64,000 bases of DNA from Rhizobium terrae (GCF_003425685.1 NZ_QJKM01000010.1:1-64000); one strand, 5' to 3'. Shown: positions 21,157-29,441, counted from the first letter of the stretch. Made by a program: numbers and translations. Notes: a model not told the origin generated them from the sequence alone.

Positions 21157-21798
21157 TCAGCCCGCCAATCGATCCGCCCAGCGGCGCACTTTTTCCGCCA
21201 TTGAGGCAAGATGGTCGGCGGCGGAGAAACCGGAGATCTTCTTGCGCGGCTTGAGATCATGATCGCCGTCCTCCAGCCACAAGATCTCGATCGCCCCGGA
21301 AAGTTCATAACCCGGCACCTCCTCGCGTGTGCCGAATTCGTCGCGGGTGCCCTGGCAGATCAGGGCGGGTGTCTTCAGCCCTTTGAGATGCTGGGTCCGC
21401 AGTTGCTCCGGCTTGCCGGGCGGATGGAAGGGGTAACCGAGGCATAGGAGGCCGGCGACCGCCCCCTCCGCATGCAGCTCGTCGGCAACCATGCTCGCCA
21501 CGCGTCCGCCCATGGATTTGCCGCCGATGATCAGGCGTCCCCCGGCGCCGAGCTCGGTGATCGCAGTTCTGTATTCCGGAATGAGGGTCTCCGCCTTCGG
21601 AGGCGGCCTGCGATCGTCCGATTTCCTGCGGGCGGCCATGTAGTCGAACTCGAACCGGACGACGCGAAAATCCCGGCCAGCCAGCGCGCCGGCGGCGGCG
21701 GTCATCGATGCGGAGTCCATCGGCGCACCGGCGCCGTGGGCCAGCAGGATCGTGAAATCGGCCACCTCCGGCCCGTCGATCAGAAATCGGTCTGACAT
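21157..21798 (-). CDS. Alpha/beta hydrolase, KANL3/Tex30 or dienelactone-hydrolase type
   Basis: 213 residues, ATG 21798 preceded by GAGGGAG. The oxyanion segment LLAHGAGAPMDS comes first. The nucleophile elbow is GKSMGGR (Ser within GxSxG). The acid is in GTRDEFG and the catalytic His in EDGDHDLKPR, giving a complete Ser-Asp-His triad. The family consists of small cytoplasmic hydrolases; the natural substrate cannot be told from sequence. It is divergent from the DUF899 gene, with a shared 156-base promoter region. Confidence 0.88.
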   Translation of the reverse strand: MSDRFLIDGPEVADFTILLAHGAGAPMDSASMTAAAGALAGRDFRVVRFEFDYMAARRKSDDRRPPPKAETLIPEYRTAITELGAGGRLIIGGKSMGGRVASMVADELHAEGAVAGLLCLGYPFHPPGKPEQLRTQHLKGLKTPALICQGTRDEFGTREEVPGYELSGAIEILWLEDGDHDLKPRKKISGFSAADHLASMAEKVRRWADRLAG

Positions 21799-21954
21799 TT
21801 TGCTCCCTCAATTCAGGCGCATTTTGAAAACGTCTGTCGGCCAGCGCCGATGGCGAACGTCCTTGAGTCTGGACGAAGCGTGCTCGCCCGAAATCGATAT
21901 CTAGCAGCAAGAGCAGGATCCGTCCCCTAGGGAAGACAGAAGGAGGAAATCTCT

Positions 21955-22677
21955 ATGCAGAACTTCGAGCCCGCCATGGAACTCGCAAGGAAAAACGACA
22001 TGCGCTTTCCCAACGAAAGCACCGAATACAGGGAGGCGCGCGACGCGCTGCTCGCCGAGGAGATCGAGCTGCGCCGTCACATCGAACGTGTTGCCGAACA
22101 GCGGCGGCGGCTTCCGCCGGGCGGCATCGTGAAAAAGAAGTACACGTTCGAAGGCGTGAACGGCACGGTCTCCTTCGAGGATCTGTTCGCCGACAAGGAA
22201 ACGCTGGTCGTCTATAATTACATGTTCGGCCCGCAGCGGGAACGGCCCTGCCCGATGTGCACGTCGCTGCTCTCCTCGTGGGACGGCGAAGTGCCGGACA
22301 TCCAGCAGCGGGTGGGTTTTGCGGTGATCGCACGCTCGCCGCTCAAGCGTCTCATGGATTTCAAGAGAGAACGCGGCTGGCACCACCTGCCGCTCTATTC
22401 GGACGGTACCGGCGAATTCAGCCGGGACTATCATGCGGTGGCGGCCGACGGCAGCGACGATGCCGGTTTCCACGTCTTCACCCGCCGGGACGGTACGATC
22501 CGGCACTTCTGGAGCGCGGAAATGGGCGGCGTCACCGCCGATCCCGGCCAGGATCCGCGCGGGGCGCCGGATCTGATGCCGATCTGGACGATCCTCGATT
22601 CGACGCCGGAGGGCCGCGACCCGCACTGGTATCCGAAATTGTCCTACCAAGGTCTGACGTCTGCCTCGAACGCTTAG
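21955..22677 (+). CDS. DUF899 family, thioredoxin-like protein
   Basis: 240 residues, ATG 21955 after GGAGGAAA. The N-terminal helix (ARDALLAEEIELRRHIERV) followed by RRRLPPGG is typical of DUF899. The thioredoxin-like core has RPCPMCTSLLSSWDG, a CxxC that could be redox active, and later FHVFTRRDG. Length fits the family. Function of DUF899 proteins is unproven; a thiol-disulfide or peroxide role is only suggested by the fold. Confidence 0.88.
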   Translation: MQNFEPAMELARKNDMRFPNESTEYREARDALLAEEIELRRHIERVAEQRRRLPPGGIVKKKYTFEGVNGTVSFEDLFADKETLVVYNYMFGPQRERPCPMCTSLLSSWDGEVPDIQQRVGFAVIARSPLKRLMDFKRERGWHHLPLYSDGTGEFSRDYHAVAADGSDDAGFHVFTRRDGTIRHFWSAEMGGVTADPGQDPRGAPDLMPIWTILDSTPEGRDPHWYPKLSYQGLTSASNA

Positions 22678-22705
22678 GACCTAAGTCCGACGAAGCTATT
22701 GGAAT

Positions 22706-22731
22706 GGAACGAAATTCCATGTCGCCACGTT
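22706..22731 (+). promoter_or_regulatory. EcfG-type general stress promoter
   Basis: GGAAC at 22706-22710, a 17-base spacer, then CGTT at 22728-22731. This matches the -35/-10 pair recognised by the alphaproteobacterial general stress sigma factor (GGAAC-N16/17-CGTT). It ends 32 bases before the ATG of the DUF1236 gene. Confidence 0.75.
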
Positions 22732-22763
22732 CTCCGGCCACTTCAACCAAGAGGAGATTGGCC

Positions 22764-23153
22764 ATGAAGAATATCGTTCTCATTACCGCCGCGTTCGGCC
22801 TTGCCGCGACCGGCGCACTCGCTCAGCAGAGCACCGTCAACGGCGCCGTCGGCGGCGCAGTCACGGGCGCCATCGTCGGCGGACCGATCGGGGCCGCTGT
22901 CGGCGGCGTGGTCGGCGCCGCCGCCGGCACAATCGTCGATCCGCCGCCGGAACGCGTCGTCACCTATGTACGCGAACAGCCCATCCAGCAGTCCGTCGTC
23001 GTCCAGGAACGCGTCGTGGTCGGCCAGCCGATTCCGCAGCAGGTCGTGCTGACCCCGGTTCCGCAGGCCCCGCAATATTCCTATGCGATCGTCAACCAGC
23101 AGCGGGTCATCGTCGATCCGCGCACCCACACCGTGGTGCAGGTCGTCGATTAA
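22764..23153 (+). CDS. DUF1236 domain-containing secreted protein
   Basis: 129 residues, ATG 22764 after GAGGAGA. The signal peptide MKNIVLITAAFGLAATGALA is followed by a Gly/Ala-rich stretch with repeated VGGAVTGAIVGGPIG-like motifs, which resembles glycine-zipper membrane segments. The C-terminal half ends with the DUF1236 signature SYAIVNQQRVIVDPRTHTVV. The protein should be exported. An EcfG-type promoter directly upstream suggests expression in general stress. The biochemical role of DUF1236 is unknown. Confidence 0.88.
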   Translation: MKNIVLITAAFGLAATGALAQQSTVNGAVGGAVTGAIVGGPIGAAVGGVVGAAAGTIVDPPPERVVTYVREQPIQQSVVVQERVVVGQPIPQQVVLTPVPQAPQYSYAIVNQQRVIVDPRTHTVVQVVD

Positions 23154-23330
23154 GACCCGGCCCGACACGGCTCTTCAAGCCGTCGCGCCCCGGCGCGGCG
23201 GCTTTTGCCCCGTCCGATTTCTGGCAGCCTCCTTTTGGGTAGCCGGCGGCCCAGGATTTTTTTGAAATGCCCCGGAACCTTTCATCGGTTCGCGCATTTC
23301 TTCCGGTTGGTATCCAGGGAGGAATCAAAA

Positions 23331-23570
23331 ATGCAGACAAGCTGGCAGAAACCAGTACGCGTTGCGTTCGGTCATCTGGGAACGGAAATCATCAACGGGC
23401 CGTTCGAAGCGCTCGCTTTGCTGACCGACCGGTGGCCCGACATGCGAGGGCCGAACTTCGTCAAGGCACGCAGCGCCTGCCGCGCGGCACTCGACGGACG
23501 CAGGTCGCCGGAGGAGGCGCGTCTGCAGTTCGAACAGGCTGTGAGCGAAGCGCAGCTGCATCTGAACTAA
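23331..23570 (+). CDS. DUF982 domain-containing protein
   Basis: 79 residues, ATG 23331 after GGGAGGA. The sequence (FEALALLTDRWPDMRGPNF, KARSACRAALDG) is typical of the small DUF982 proteins common in rhizobia, which occur in many copies and have no established function. An in-frame upstream extension has no family support and lies before the ribosome-binding site. Confidence 0.85.
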   Translation: MQTSWQKPVRVAFGHLGTEIINGPFEALALLTDRWPDMRGPNFVKARSACRAALDGRRSPEEARLQFEQAVSEAQLHLN

Positions 23571-23604
23571 CCCGGAGCCGGTCGATGACCGGCTTTTTGC
23601 TGCT

Positions 23605-24249
23605 TCAGATGCCGATGATATCCCCGAACAGGCGCAGCGTCGAACCGGACAGCGCGATCGGGGCGAACAGCACGGAAAAACAGATGCACGGGCCGCGTCT
23701 TCCGGCGACCGGGCGATGGTCCAGTGTTTCGTCGGCAACGGAAACCGCGCCCTCGTCGAAATTGCCGCGATGATCGTGGAACTCGCCCTCCAGAACCAGG
23801 GTCAGTTCCAGGCCGTGGTGACCGTGATGGGGAAGCGCCCTGCCCGGCCGCACCCACAGGAGGCTCGCCTCGACCTCCTTCGATTTTCTGATGATGTGCT
23901 GCCGGAAACCCGGCAGCCTGGTCTTCCAGGGAATGTTGGGAAGATCCGTCCCGACATAGGCGCGGAGTGCGACCGGGAACCGGGATCTTTCCGGGATCGC
24001 CGGCCAGCTCTCCGACGGAAGGGGGGGAGACATGAATATTTCCGCCAGGCGACGTTCGCGCGAGGAGACCGGAAGCGGCCTGCTGTCCTCCAGGGCCTCT
24101 CCCGACATGGTCTCCAGGACGCGGGCCAGCCGGGCGGCCGAAGCCTGCATTTCCAGATGAGAACCGATGAGGACATGCGCCGGTTCCGGAAGGGAGCCAG
24201 ACACGTATTGCGCGATGAGGAATTCCAACCTTTCAAGGTTCAGCAGCAT
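23605..24249 (-). CDS. ChrR-like anti-sigma/cupin protein, orphan, zinc-finger cysteines missing
   Basis: 214 residues, ATG 24249. The N-terminal 85 residues align with the anti-sigma domain of ChrR, which uses a His-x3-Cys-x2-Cys zinc site. Here the matching stretch is GSHLEMQASAARL: the His is present but both Cys are replaced (Gln and Ala). The C-terminal cupin at about 90-200 keeps metal-ligand residues in HHGHHGLELTLVLEGEFHDH. ChrR proteins usually sit directly after an ECF sigma gene, but none is adjacent: upstream is the cysK leader on the opposite strand. It may be a free cupin enzyme or sensor that has lost sigma binding. Confidence 0.82.
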   Translation of the reverse strand: MLLNLERLEFLIAQYVSGSLPEPAHVLIGSHLEMQASAARLARVLETMSGEALEDSRPLPVSSRERRLAEIFMSPPLPSESWPAIPERSRFPVALRAYVGTDLPNIPWKTRLPGFRQHIIRKSKEVEASLLWVRPGRALPHHGHHGLELTLVLEGEFHDHRGNFDEGAVSVADETLDHRPVAGRRGPCICFSVLFAPIALSGSTLRLFGDIIGI

Positions 24250-24597
24250 GTCTCAAGGCCAATTTCGCGCATAAACTTCCTGCGCTGCACGATAAATTCA
24301 CGAATGACACGGTTCAGTATGTGCTTCAACGGTATTTGATATACGTACGGCAACCGGTTTGGATTACTACTTCCAATATAATAACTTCCAGAAAGTTGAG
24401 GAGCGTGGTCTGATTTTAGCGAGCCGCATCTTAAAAGCGGCGGCCTGCCCTAGAATCCTGTCTCCGGGCAGTGACTGGAGACAGCCGGCTAAAGATGGAT
24501 TTTATCGGTTACCGCTTCCGGCAGAAACAGAATTTCTTGCTCTTCGGCGCTTGTCCGTCGAAAAGACGACGCTTAAATCAGCGATGAACAACAAGGC
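24250..24597 (+). other. 348-base region without a supported protein gene; cysK leader
   Basis: This stretch is AT-richer than its neighbours between 24330 and 24400. It contains a direct repeat ACTTCCA spaced by 15 bases near 24370-24390, the structured RNA candidate at 24414-24494, and a five-codon open frame (MNNKA) at 24584-24601 whose stop overlaps the cysK ATG. An 80-codon frame at 24359-24601 has no family character and was not accepted. Confidence 0.6.
24414..24494 (+). promoter_or_regulatory. Candidate structured RNA leader upstream of cysK
   Basis: TTTAGC (24415-24420) can pair with GCTAAA (24488-24493) to close the element. Inside, GCCGC (24423-24427) pairs with GCGGC (24437-24441). 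CTGCCC (24445-24450) pairs with GGGCAG (24466-24471), while CTGTCTCC (24458-24465) pairs with GGAGACAG (24477-24484). The last two helices interlock, so they either form an H-type pseudoknot or are alternatives that exclude each other. It ends about 100 bases before the cysK start. No known riboswitch class was recognised with confidence. Confidence 0.45.
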
Positions 24598-25641
24598 ATG
24601 ACGATGACCCCCCATTCCTCCGTCCTCGATGTGATCGGCAACACGCCCCTTATCCGGCTCAAGGGCGCTTCCGAAGCGACCGGCTGCGAAATCCTCGGCA
24701 AGGCGGAATTCTTGAACCCCGGCCAGTCGGTCAAGGACCGTGCCGCGCTCTACATCATCCGTGATGCCGAAAAGAAAGGCCTGCTGCGCCCGGGCGGCGT
24801 GATCGTCGAGGGAACCGCCGGCAATACCGGCATCGGCCTGACGCTGGTCGCCAAGGCGCTCGGCTACCGCACCGTCATCGTCATTCCGGAGACCCAGAGC
24901 CAGGAAAAGAAGGACGCGCTGAAGCTGCTCGGCGCCGAGCTGGTCGAGGTCCCGGCGGTTCCCTACAAGAACCCGAACAATTACGTGAAAATCTCAGGCC
25001 GCCTCGCCGAGGAGCTTGCGAAGACCGAGCCGGCGGGCGCCATCTGGGCCAACCAGTTCGACAATGTCGCCAACCGCGACGCGCATGTGGAAACCACGGC
25101 GCCGGAGATCTGGGAACAGACCGGCGGCAAGGTCGACGGCTTCATCTGCGCGGTCGGCTCGGGCGGCACGCTTGCCGGCGTCGCCCTCGGCCTCAAGGCC
25201 CGCAACCCGGATATCAAGATCGGCATCGCCGATCCGGAAGGTGCCGCGCTCTACGATTTCTATGCCCACGGCGCGTTCAAGGCGGAAGGCAATTCGATCA
25301 CCGAGGGTATCGGCCAGGGCCGCATCACCGCCAACCTGGAAGGCTTCACGCCGGATTTCGCTTACAAGATCCCGGATGCTGAAGCGCTGCCCTATATCTT
25401 CGACCTCGTCGAGCACGAAGGCCTCTGCCTCGGCGGCTCCACCGGCATCAATATCGCCGGTGCCGTCCGCCTCGCCAGGGATCTCGGCCCCGGCCACACG
25501 ATCGTGACCGTGCTCTGCGACTACGGCAACCGCTATCAGTCGAAGCTCTTCAATCCGGATTTCCTGAAGTCGAAGGGCCTGCCGGTGCCGGCCTGGCTGA
25601 CGCAGAAGCGGCAGATCACCGTGCCCTTCCAGGCGGCCTGA
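24598..25641 (+). CDS. cysK: Cysteine synthase A (O-acetylserine sulfhydrylase)
   Basis: 347 residues. It makes L-cysteine from O-acetylserine and sulfide with pyridoxal phosphate in the cytoplasm. The PLP lysine is in NPGQSVKDRAA. The substrate loop is EGTAGNTGIGL (TSGNT region of the family). The phosphate-binding loop is VGSGGTLAG, and the C-terminal GGSTGINIAGA is conserved. A second in-frame ATG at 24604 is also possible; the spacing from AAGG does not decide. It is first in a same-strand group with an alanyl-tRNA editing protein, sseA and a GNAT gene, so the operon theme is sulfur and amino-acid handling. Confidence 0.95.
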   Translation: MTMTPHSSVLDVIGNTPLIRLKGASEATGCEILGKAEFLNPGQSVKDRAALYIIRDAEKKGLLRPGGVIVEGTAGNTGIGLTLVAKALGYRTVIVIPETQSQEKKDALKLLGAELVEVPAVPYKNPNNYVKISGRLAEELAKTEPAGAIWANQFDNVANRDAHVETTAPEIWEQTGGKVDGFICAVGSGGTLAGVALGLKARNPDIKIGIADPEGAALYDFYAHGAFKAEGNSITEGIGQGRITANLEGFTPDFAYKIPDAEALPYIFDLVEHEGLCLGGSTGINIAGAVRLARDLGPGHTIVTVLCDYGNRYQSKLFNPDFLKSKGLPVPAWLTQKRQITVPFQAA

Positions 25642-25665
25642 CACAATTCCAGAACCGAGTGATCC

Positions 25666-26403
25666 ATGCCCGTTGAAGCCCTCTACCGTGACGATTTCTA
25701 TCTTTCGACAGCCGAAGCGGTGGTGACGGCCATCCACGAGGACGGCGGCATCGAGCTCGACCGCACCTGTTTCTACGCCACATCCGGCGGCCAGCCGGGC
25801 GATACCGGCTTCCTGGAACGGGCCGACGGCACCAAGATCCAGCTCGGCCAGACGAAGCACGGCGCCACCAAGGACATCGTCATCCACGTTCCGCTCGAGG
25901 GCGAAGCGCAGCCGCTGGTCGGCGAGAAGGTGGTCATGCATGTCGACTGGCCGCGCCGCTACAGGCTGATGCGCATGCACACCGCCTGCCATCTCCTCTC
26001 CGTCGTGTGCCAATATCCGATCACCGGTGCCGCCGTCGGCGAGGAGGAATCGCGCGTCGATTTCGACATGACCGACACGATCGACAAGGACGCAGTGACG
26101 GCCAGGCTGATGGAACTGGTCAACCAGAACCACCCCGTCTACGTGCAGTGGATCACGGACGAGGAGCTTTCCGCCAACCCGGGCATCGTCAAGTCGAAGA
26201 ACGTCCGCCCGCCGATGGGCATGGGCCGCGTCAGCCTCGTCTGCATCGGGGAAAATTCGAGCGTTGACAGCCAGCCCTGCGGCGGCACACATGTCTCGGA
26301 AACCCAGGAAGTCGGGGCGATTCACATCGCCAAGATCGAAAAGAAGGGCAAGGAGAACCGGCGTTTCCGCATCCGGTTCGGCGAGCCCGGCGCAGAGGCC
26401 TGA
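25666..26403 (+). CDS. Alanyl-tRNA editing protein, AlaX type
   Basis: 245 residues, ATG 25666. Free-standing relative of the alanyl-tRNA synthetase editing domain, which hydrolyses mischarged Ser-tRNA(Ala) or Gly-tRNA(Ala). Zinc ligands are visible as HTACHLL (HxxxH) at about residue 105 and CGGTHVSE near residue 205. The N-terminal RTCFYATSGGQPGDTG is the GG-rich motif of the family. It lies 24 bases after cysK and 23 before sseA, so it is likely in the same transcript. Confidence 0.93.
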   Translation: MPVEALYRDDFYLSTAEAVVTAIHEDGGIELDRTCFYATSGGQPGDTGFLERADGTKIQLGQTKHGATKDIVIHVPLEGEAQPLVGEKVVMHVDWPRRYRLMRMHTACHLLSVVCQYPITGAAVGEEESRVDFDMTDTIDKDAVTARLMELVNQNHPVYVQWITDEELSANPGIVKSKNVRPPMGMGRVSLVCIGENSSVDSQPCGGTHVSETQEVGAIHIAKIEKKGKENRRFRIRFGEPGAEA

Positions 26404-26426
26404 TACGGGTCCGAAGGAGATATGAC

Positions 26427-27293
26427 ATGAGCGAAACCAGCCGTTTCGTCGTTTCGTCCGAGTGGCTCCACAAGGAACTCGGCAGTCCCGATCTCAGGAT
26501 CCTCGACGCCTCCTTCTACTTGCCGGCGCAGAACCGCGATGCCGACGCCGAATATGCGGCCGGCCACATTCCCGGTGCGGTCCGTTTCGACCACGACAAA
26601 GTCGCCGACCATTCCACCGGCCTGCCGCATATGGTTCCCTCGCCGGAAGTCTTCGCCGAGGCGGTCGGCCGGATGGGGATCTGCGAAAGCGACCGCATCG
26701 TCATCTACGACGGCCCGGGCATCTTTTCCTCGCCGCGCGGCTGGTGGCTGTTTCGCATCATGGGCGCCAGGAACGTTTTTGTTCTCGACGGCGGCATCGA
26801 CGGCTGGAAGGCCGAAGGTCGGCCGCTGGAAACCGTCGTTCCCTCGCCTGAACCCGCTACGTTCACGCCGGACTTCCGCCTCGACAAGGTGATCGACTTC
26901 CAGACCATGCTGTCGATCGTCAGCGAGGGCACGCGGCAGATCGCCGATGCACGCCCGGCCGGCCGTTTCGCCGGCACGGAGCCGGAGCCGCGCGCCGGCA
27001 TGCGTTCCGGCCATATGCCCGGCGCCGTCAGCCTCCCGTCCGGCACCTTTTCGGTGAAGGGCAAGCTCCGGCCGCTTTCCGAACTCAGGAAAGCGATCGA
27101 GGACGCGGGCATCGATTTCGGCCAGCCGGTCGTGACCAGCTGCGGTTCGGGCATCACCGCCGCGATCATCACCCTGGCGCTGGAATCGCTCGGGCATGAG
27201 GACAATGCGCTCTACGACGGCTCCTGGACCGAATGGGGCAGCCGCCAGGATACGCCCGTGGTGACTGGTCCGTCCGCCCCGAAAGCGGCGTGA
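26427..27293 (+). CDS. sseA: 3-mercaptopyruvate sulfurtransferase
   Basis: 288 residues, ATG 26427 after AAGGAGA. Two rhodanese domains are present: about 8-130 (HIPGAVRFDHD, IYDGPGIFSSPR) and 160-285 (RSGHMPGAVSLPSG). The active-site loop CGSGITA near residue 238 is of the mercaptopyruvate type rather than the CRxGxR of thiosulfate rhodaneses. The enzyme moves sulfur from 3-mercaptopyruvate, a cysteine breakdown product, to thiophilic acceptors, which fits its place after cysK. Confidence 0.94.
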   Translation: MSETSRFVVSSEWLHKELGSPDLRILDASFYLPAQNRDADAEYAAGHIPGAVRFDHDKVADHSTGLPHMVPSPEVFAEAVGRMGICESDRIVIYDGPGIFSSPRGWWLFRIMGARNVFVLDGGIDGWKAEGRPLETVVPSPEPATFTPDFRLDKVIDFQTMLSIVSEGTRQIADARPAGRFAGTEPEPRAGMRSGHMPGAVSLPSGTFSVKGKLRPLSELRKAIEDAGIDFGQPVVTSCGSGITAAIITLALESLGHEDNALYDGSWTEWGSRQDTPVVTGPSAPKAA

Positions 27294-27298
27294 GCATC

Positions 27299-27856
27299 AT
27301 GGTCAAGAAGCCCGCGGCGCTTACGGCGCACGTCACCCAGTTGGAAATGACGGCGCCGCCGAGGGCGAGCCTGCCCGTGCCGGTCAACATCCAGACCGCG
27401 ATCATCCGCGCCGCGGACATTCCGCTCCACTATTACCGTTATCTCTACCGTCAGGTCGGCAAGCGCTGGCACTGGTACAAACGGCTGAGGATGACCGACG
27501 AACAGCTCGCCGCGACCATCCACGACCCGCGCGTCTCCGTCACCGTGCTCTATGTCAACGGCGCGCCGGCCGGCTTCTTCGAGCTGCTCAAGGAAAGCGA
27601 CGACATGGTCGAACTTTCCTATTTCGGACTGTTCGAGCGGGCGATCGGGCTCGGCATCGGCAAGTGGTTCCTGTTGCAGGCGCTCTACGCCGCCTGGCAG
27701 GACAATCCGAAGAAGGTGACGGTCACCACCAACACGCTCGACCATCCGCGCGCCCTGCAGCTCTATCAGATGATGGGCTTCTCGCCGGTTTCGACCTACG
27801 AGGCGATCGTCCAGCCGATGACGGAGGCGGAGCTCATCAAGGTTCTCGACGCTTGA
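27299..27856 (+). CDS. GNAT family N-acetyltransferase
   Basis: 185 residues from ATG 27299, five bases after the sseA stop; a longer frame opening inside sseA was rejected. The acetyl-CoA-binding region is around residues 100-150 (LSYFGLFERAIGLGIGKWFL), and the C-terminal LDHPRALQLYQMMGFSPV is the usual GNAT beta-alpha end. The substrate is not evident. It is the last gene of the cysK group: an 8-bp hairpin follows at 27871-27893. Confidence 0.88.
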   Translation: MVKKPAALTAHVTQLEMTAPPRASLPVPVNIQTAIIRAADIPLHYYRYLYRQVGKRWHWYKRLRMTDEQLAATIHDPRVSVTVLYVNGAPAGFFELLKESDDMVELSYFGLFERAIGLGIGKWFLLQALYAAWQDNPKKVTVTTNTLDHPRALQLYQMMGFSPVSTYEAIVQPMTEAELIKVLDA

Positions 27857-28197
27857 TGGCAGGCTCTCACCCAAGGCAGCACTGGTGCCTTGGTGGTGCT
27901 GGCGCTCGACGGCGGGACCTATGGCGGAATTCTTCGGCCTAGCCTGAACCATCGGAAGCAACCCGCCAGGCCGGGCGCTGAGATAAAGGATAGAAGCCTC
28001 ACGGCTGCTGGCCGGAACCTATATGGACTGGTCGAGCCCCAGCATCGCCTCGGAAACGCAACGCTGGGACGGGCAGCCGACGATTGGCCCCTCCCTGCCG
28101 GCAGGCGACGGTCGGCATTCCTCGCCGCCGGCAAGTATCGGGTGGCGGCGCGGCGACAGAACGCGCATCTCTCCTCCATCGAGAAGAGGAGATTTCC
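27857..28197. other. 341-base region without a gene
   Basis: It holds an inverted repeat CCAAGGCA/TGCCTTGG at 27871-27893, just after the GNAT stop, that could end the cysK transcript, although no T run follows. The rest is GC-rich and shows no family-like protein on either strand. AGAGGAG just before 28198 serves the next gene. Confidence 0.5.
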
Positions 28198-28701
28198 ATG
28201 TCCATCGCCTTCGTCGCAATGCCCACCGAAGACGCCGCCGATCTGTGGAACGGCGGCCGGGATTCCTACGGTCACCATCCGGAGACCAAGGTTTCCGACG
28301 GCCCCGGTTATCCCTGCCGTCACTGCCTGAAGAATATCGATGCCGGCGAAGAACTGTTCGTCCTCGCCTATCGGCCCTTCCCGGCGTTGCAGCCCTATGC
28401 GGAAACCGGGCCGATCTTCCTGCACAAGGAGCCGTGCGAACGTTACGCGGCAGAGGAAATCCTGCCGCCCATGTTGTCGAGCACGGATTATATCGTGCGC
28501 GGCTACGGCGCCGACGACCGGATCGTCTATGGCAGCGGTGCGGTGACGCCGACGGACCGGATTGCTGCGCGTGCCGAGGAACTGCTTGCCCGCGAGGACA
28601 TCGCCTATGTGCACGTCCGGTCGGCGCGCAACAATTGCTACCAATGCCGGATCGACAGGGTCGCGGGGCCGGCCTTCGCGGATACCGGGCTGGCGATCTG
28701 A
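28198..28701 (+). CDS. DUF1203 domain-containing protein
   Basis: 167 residues from ATG 28198 preceded by AGAGGAG. An in-frame extension upstream from 28084 is not supported. Features are YPCRHCLKNIDAGEELFVLA near the N terminus, with a CxxC that may bind metal, GPIFLHKEPCERY in the middle, and SARNNCYQCRIDRV at the end. These match the DUF1203 family, whose function is not established. Cytoplasmic, with no signal peptide. Confidence 0.87.
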   Translation: MSIAFVAMPTEDAADLWNGGRDSYGHHPETKVSDGPGYPCRHCLKNIDAGEELFVLAYRPFPALQPYAETGPIFLHKEPCERYAAEEILPPMLSSTDYIVRGYGADDRIVYGSGAVTPTDRIAARAEELLAREDIAYVHVRSARNNCYQCRIDRVAGPAFADTGLAI

Positions 28702-28747
28702 CTATGAAGGCGCGCCATGGGGTGCAGACGCGCCTTCATCGGTTTGG

Positions 28748-29431
28748 TCAGTTGCGGTCTTCGCCGCTCTCACCGTCGCCGCTTTCGATCCGCTCGGCGA
28801 TGTCGAGCAGAAGCTTGACGAATTCGCCGCCCTTCTTTTCGTCTTCTTCGAGTTTTCGGGCGATCACCTCGCGCAGGTTCAGCAGGGCGGCATCGACGCT
28901 GCGCGGCAGGGTCGGGCCGGTATCGCGGCCGCGTTCCTGGCGTTCCTGCTTCTGCCTGATCCGCTCGGCAATCATCGACAGCCGGTCGAGGATCGTTGCC
29001 GCGAAGCTGCGGTTTTCGTCGAGATACTTGCGGCCTTCTTCGGTGATCACGTAGCGCTTCTTGTTGCCGTCGGCTTCGGCGGTGACATAACCCGCCTCCT
29101 CGAGATAGGTGAGCGTCGGATAGACGACACCCGGGCTCGGGGCGTAGAAGCCATAGGTGAGGTCCTCGATGTGCTTGATGATCTCGTAGCCATGGCGAGG
29201 CTCCTTCTCGATCAGCGCAAGGACCAGAAGCCGCAGGTCGCCCTGCAGCAGGAAACGGCCGATGCGGCCGTCGCCGTCGTCGCCGAAACCGCGGCCGCCG
29301 CCACGCCCGCCAAAACCGCGGCCGAAACCACCGCCGAACGGACCGCCCCGCGCCGCGAACATCTCCTCGAAGCCCCTGCGCCCGCCGCGTTCACCACAGC
29401 CGTGGCGCCCATCAAATCTTTGTCCGAACAT
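28748..29431 (-). CDS. PadR family transcriptional regulator with Gly-rich N-terminal extension
   Basis: 227 residues, ATG 29431 after AAAGGAGA. Residues 1-58 are a low-complexity Gly/Arg/Phe-rich stretch (GGGFGRGFGGRGGGRGFG). The PadR winged helix is at about 60-145: DLRLLVLALIEKEPRHGYEI, then SPGVVYPTLTYLEEAGYV. A charged C-terminal helix (residues 150-220) should dimerise. PadR proteins repress genes in response to toxic small molecules. Symmetric sites in the 90 bases upstream point to autoregulation. No obvious target operon is divergent from it. Confidence 0.93.
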   Translation of the reverse strand: MFGQRFDGRHGCGERGGRRGFEEMFAARGGPFGGGFGRGFGGRGGGRGFGDDGDGRIGRFLLQGDLRLLVLALIEKEPRHGYEIIKHIEDLTYGFYAPSPGVVYPTLTYLEEAGYVTAEADGNKKRYVITEEGRKYLDENRSFAATILDRLSMIAERIRQKQERQERGRDTGPTLPRSVDAALLNLREVIARKLEEDEKKGGEFVKLLLDIAERIESGDGESGEDRN

Positions 29432-29441
29432 TCCGCGTCTC

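Noticed and set aside
24414..24494. SAM-II riboswitch upstream of cysK
   Set aside because: GATTT and GCTAAA-like words recall SAM-II, but the expected P1 helix pairing does not form, so only a generic structured leader is reported.
24359..24601. 80-codon gene before cysK
   Set aside because: No ribosome-binding site, no family features, and it overlaps the structured leader and the cysK start.
25016..26325. Long minus-strand and other-frame open frames over cysK and the alanyl-tRNA editing gene
   Set aside because: These are shadows of well-supported plus-strand enzymes.
28003..28030. Second EcfG promoter from GGAAC at about 28015
   Set aside because: No CGTT at 16 or 17 bases downstream.
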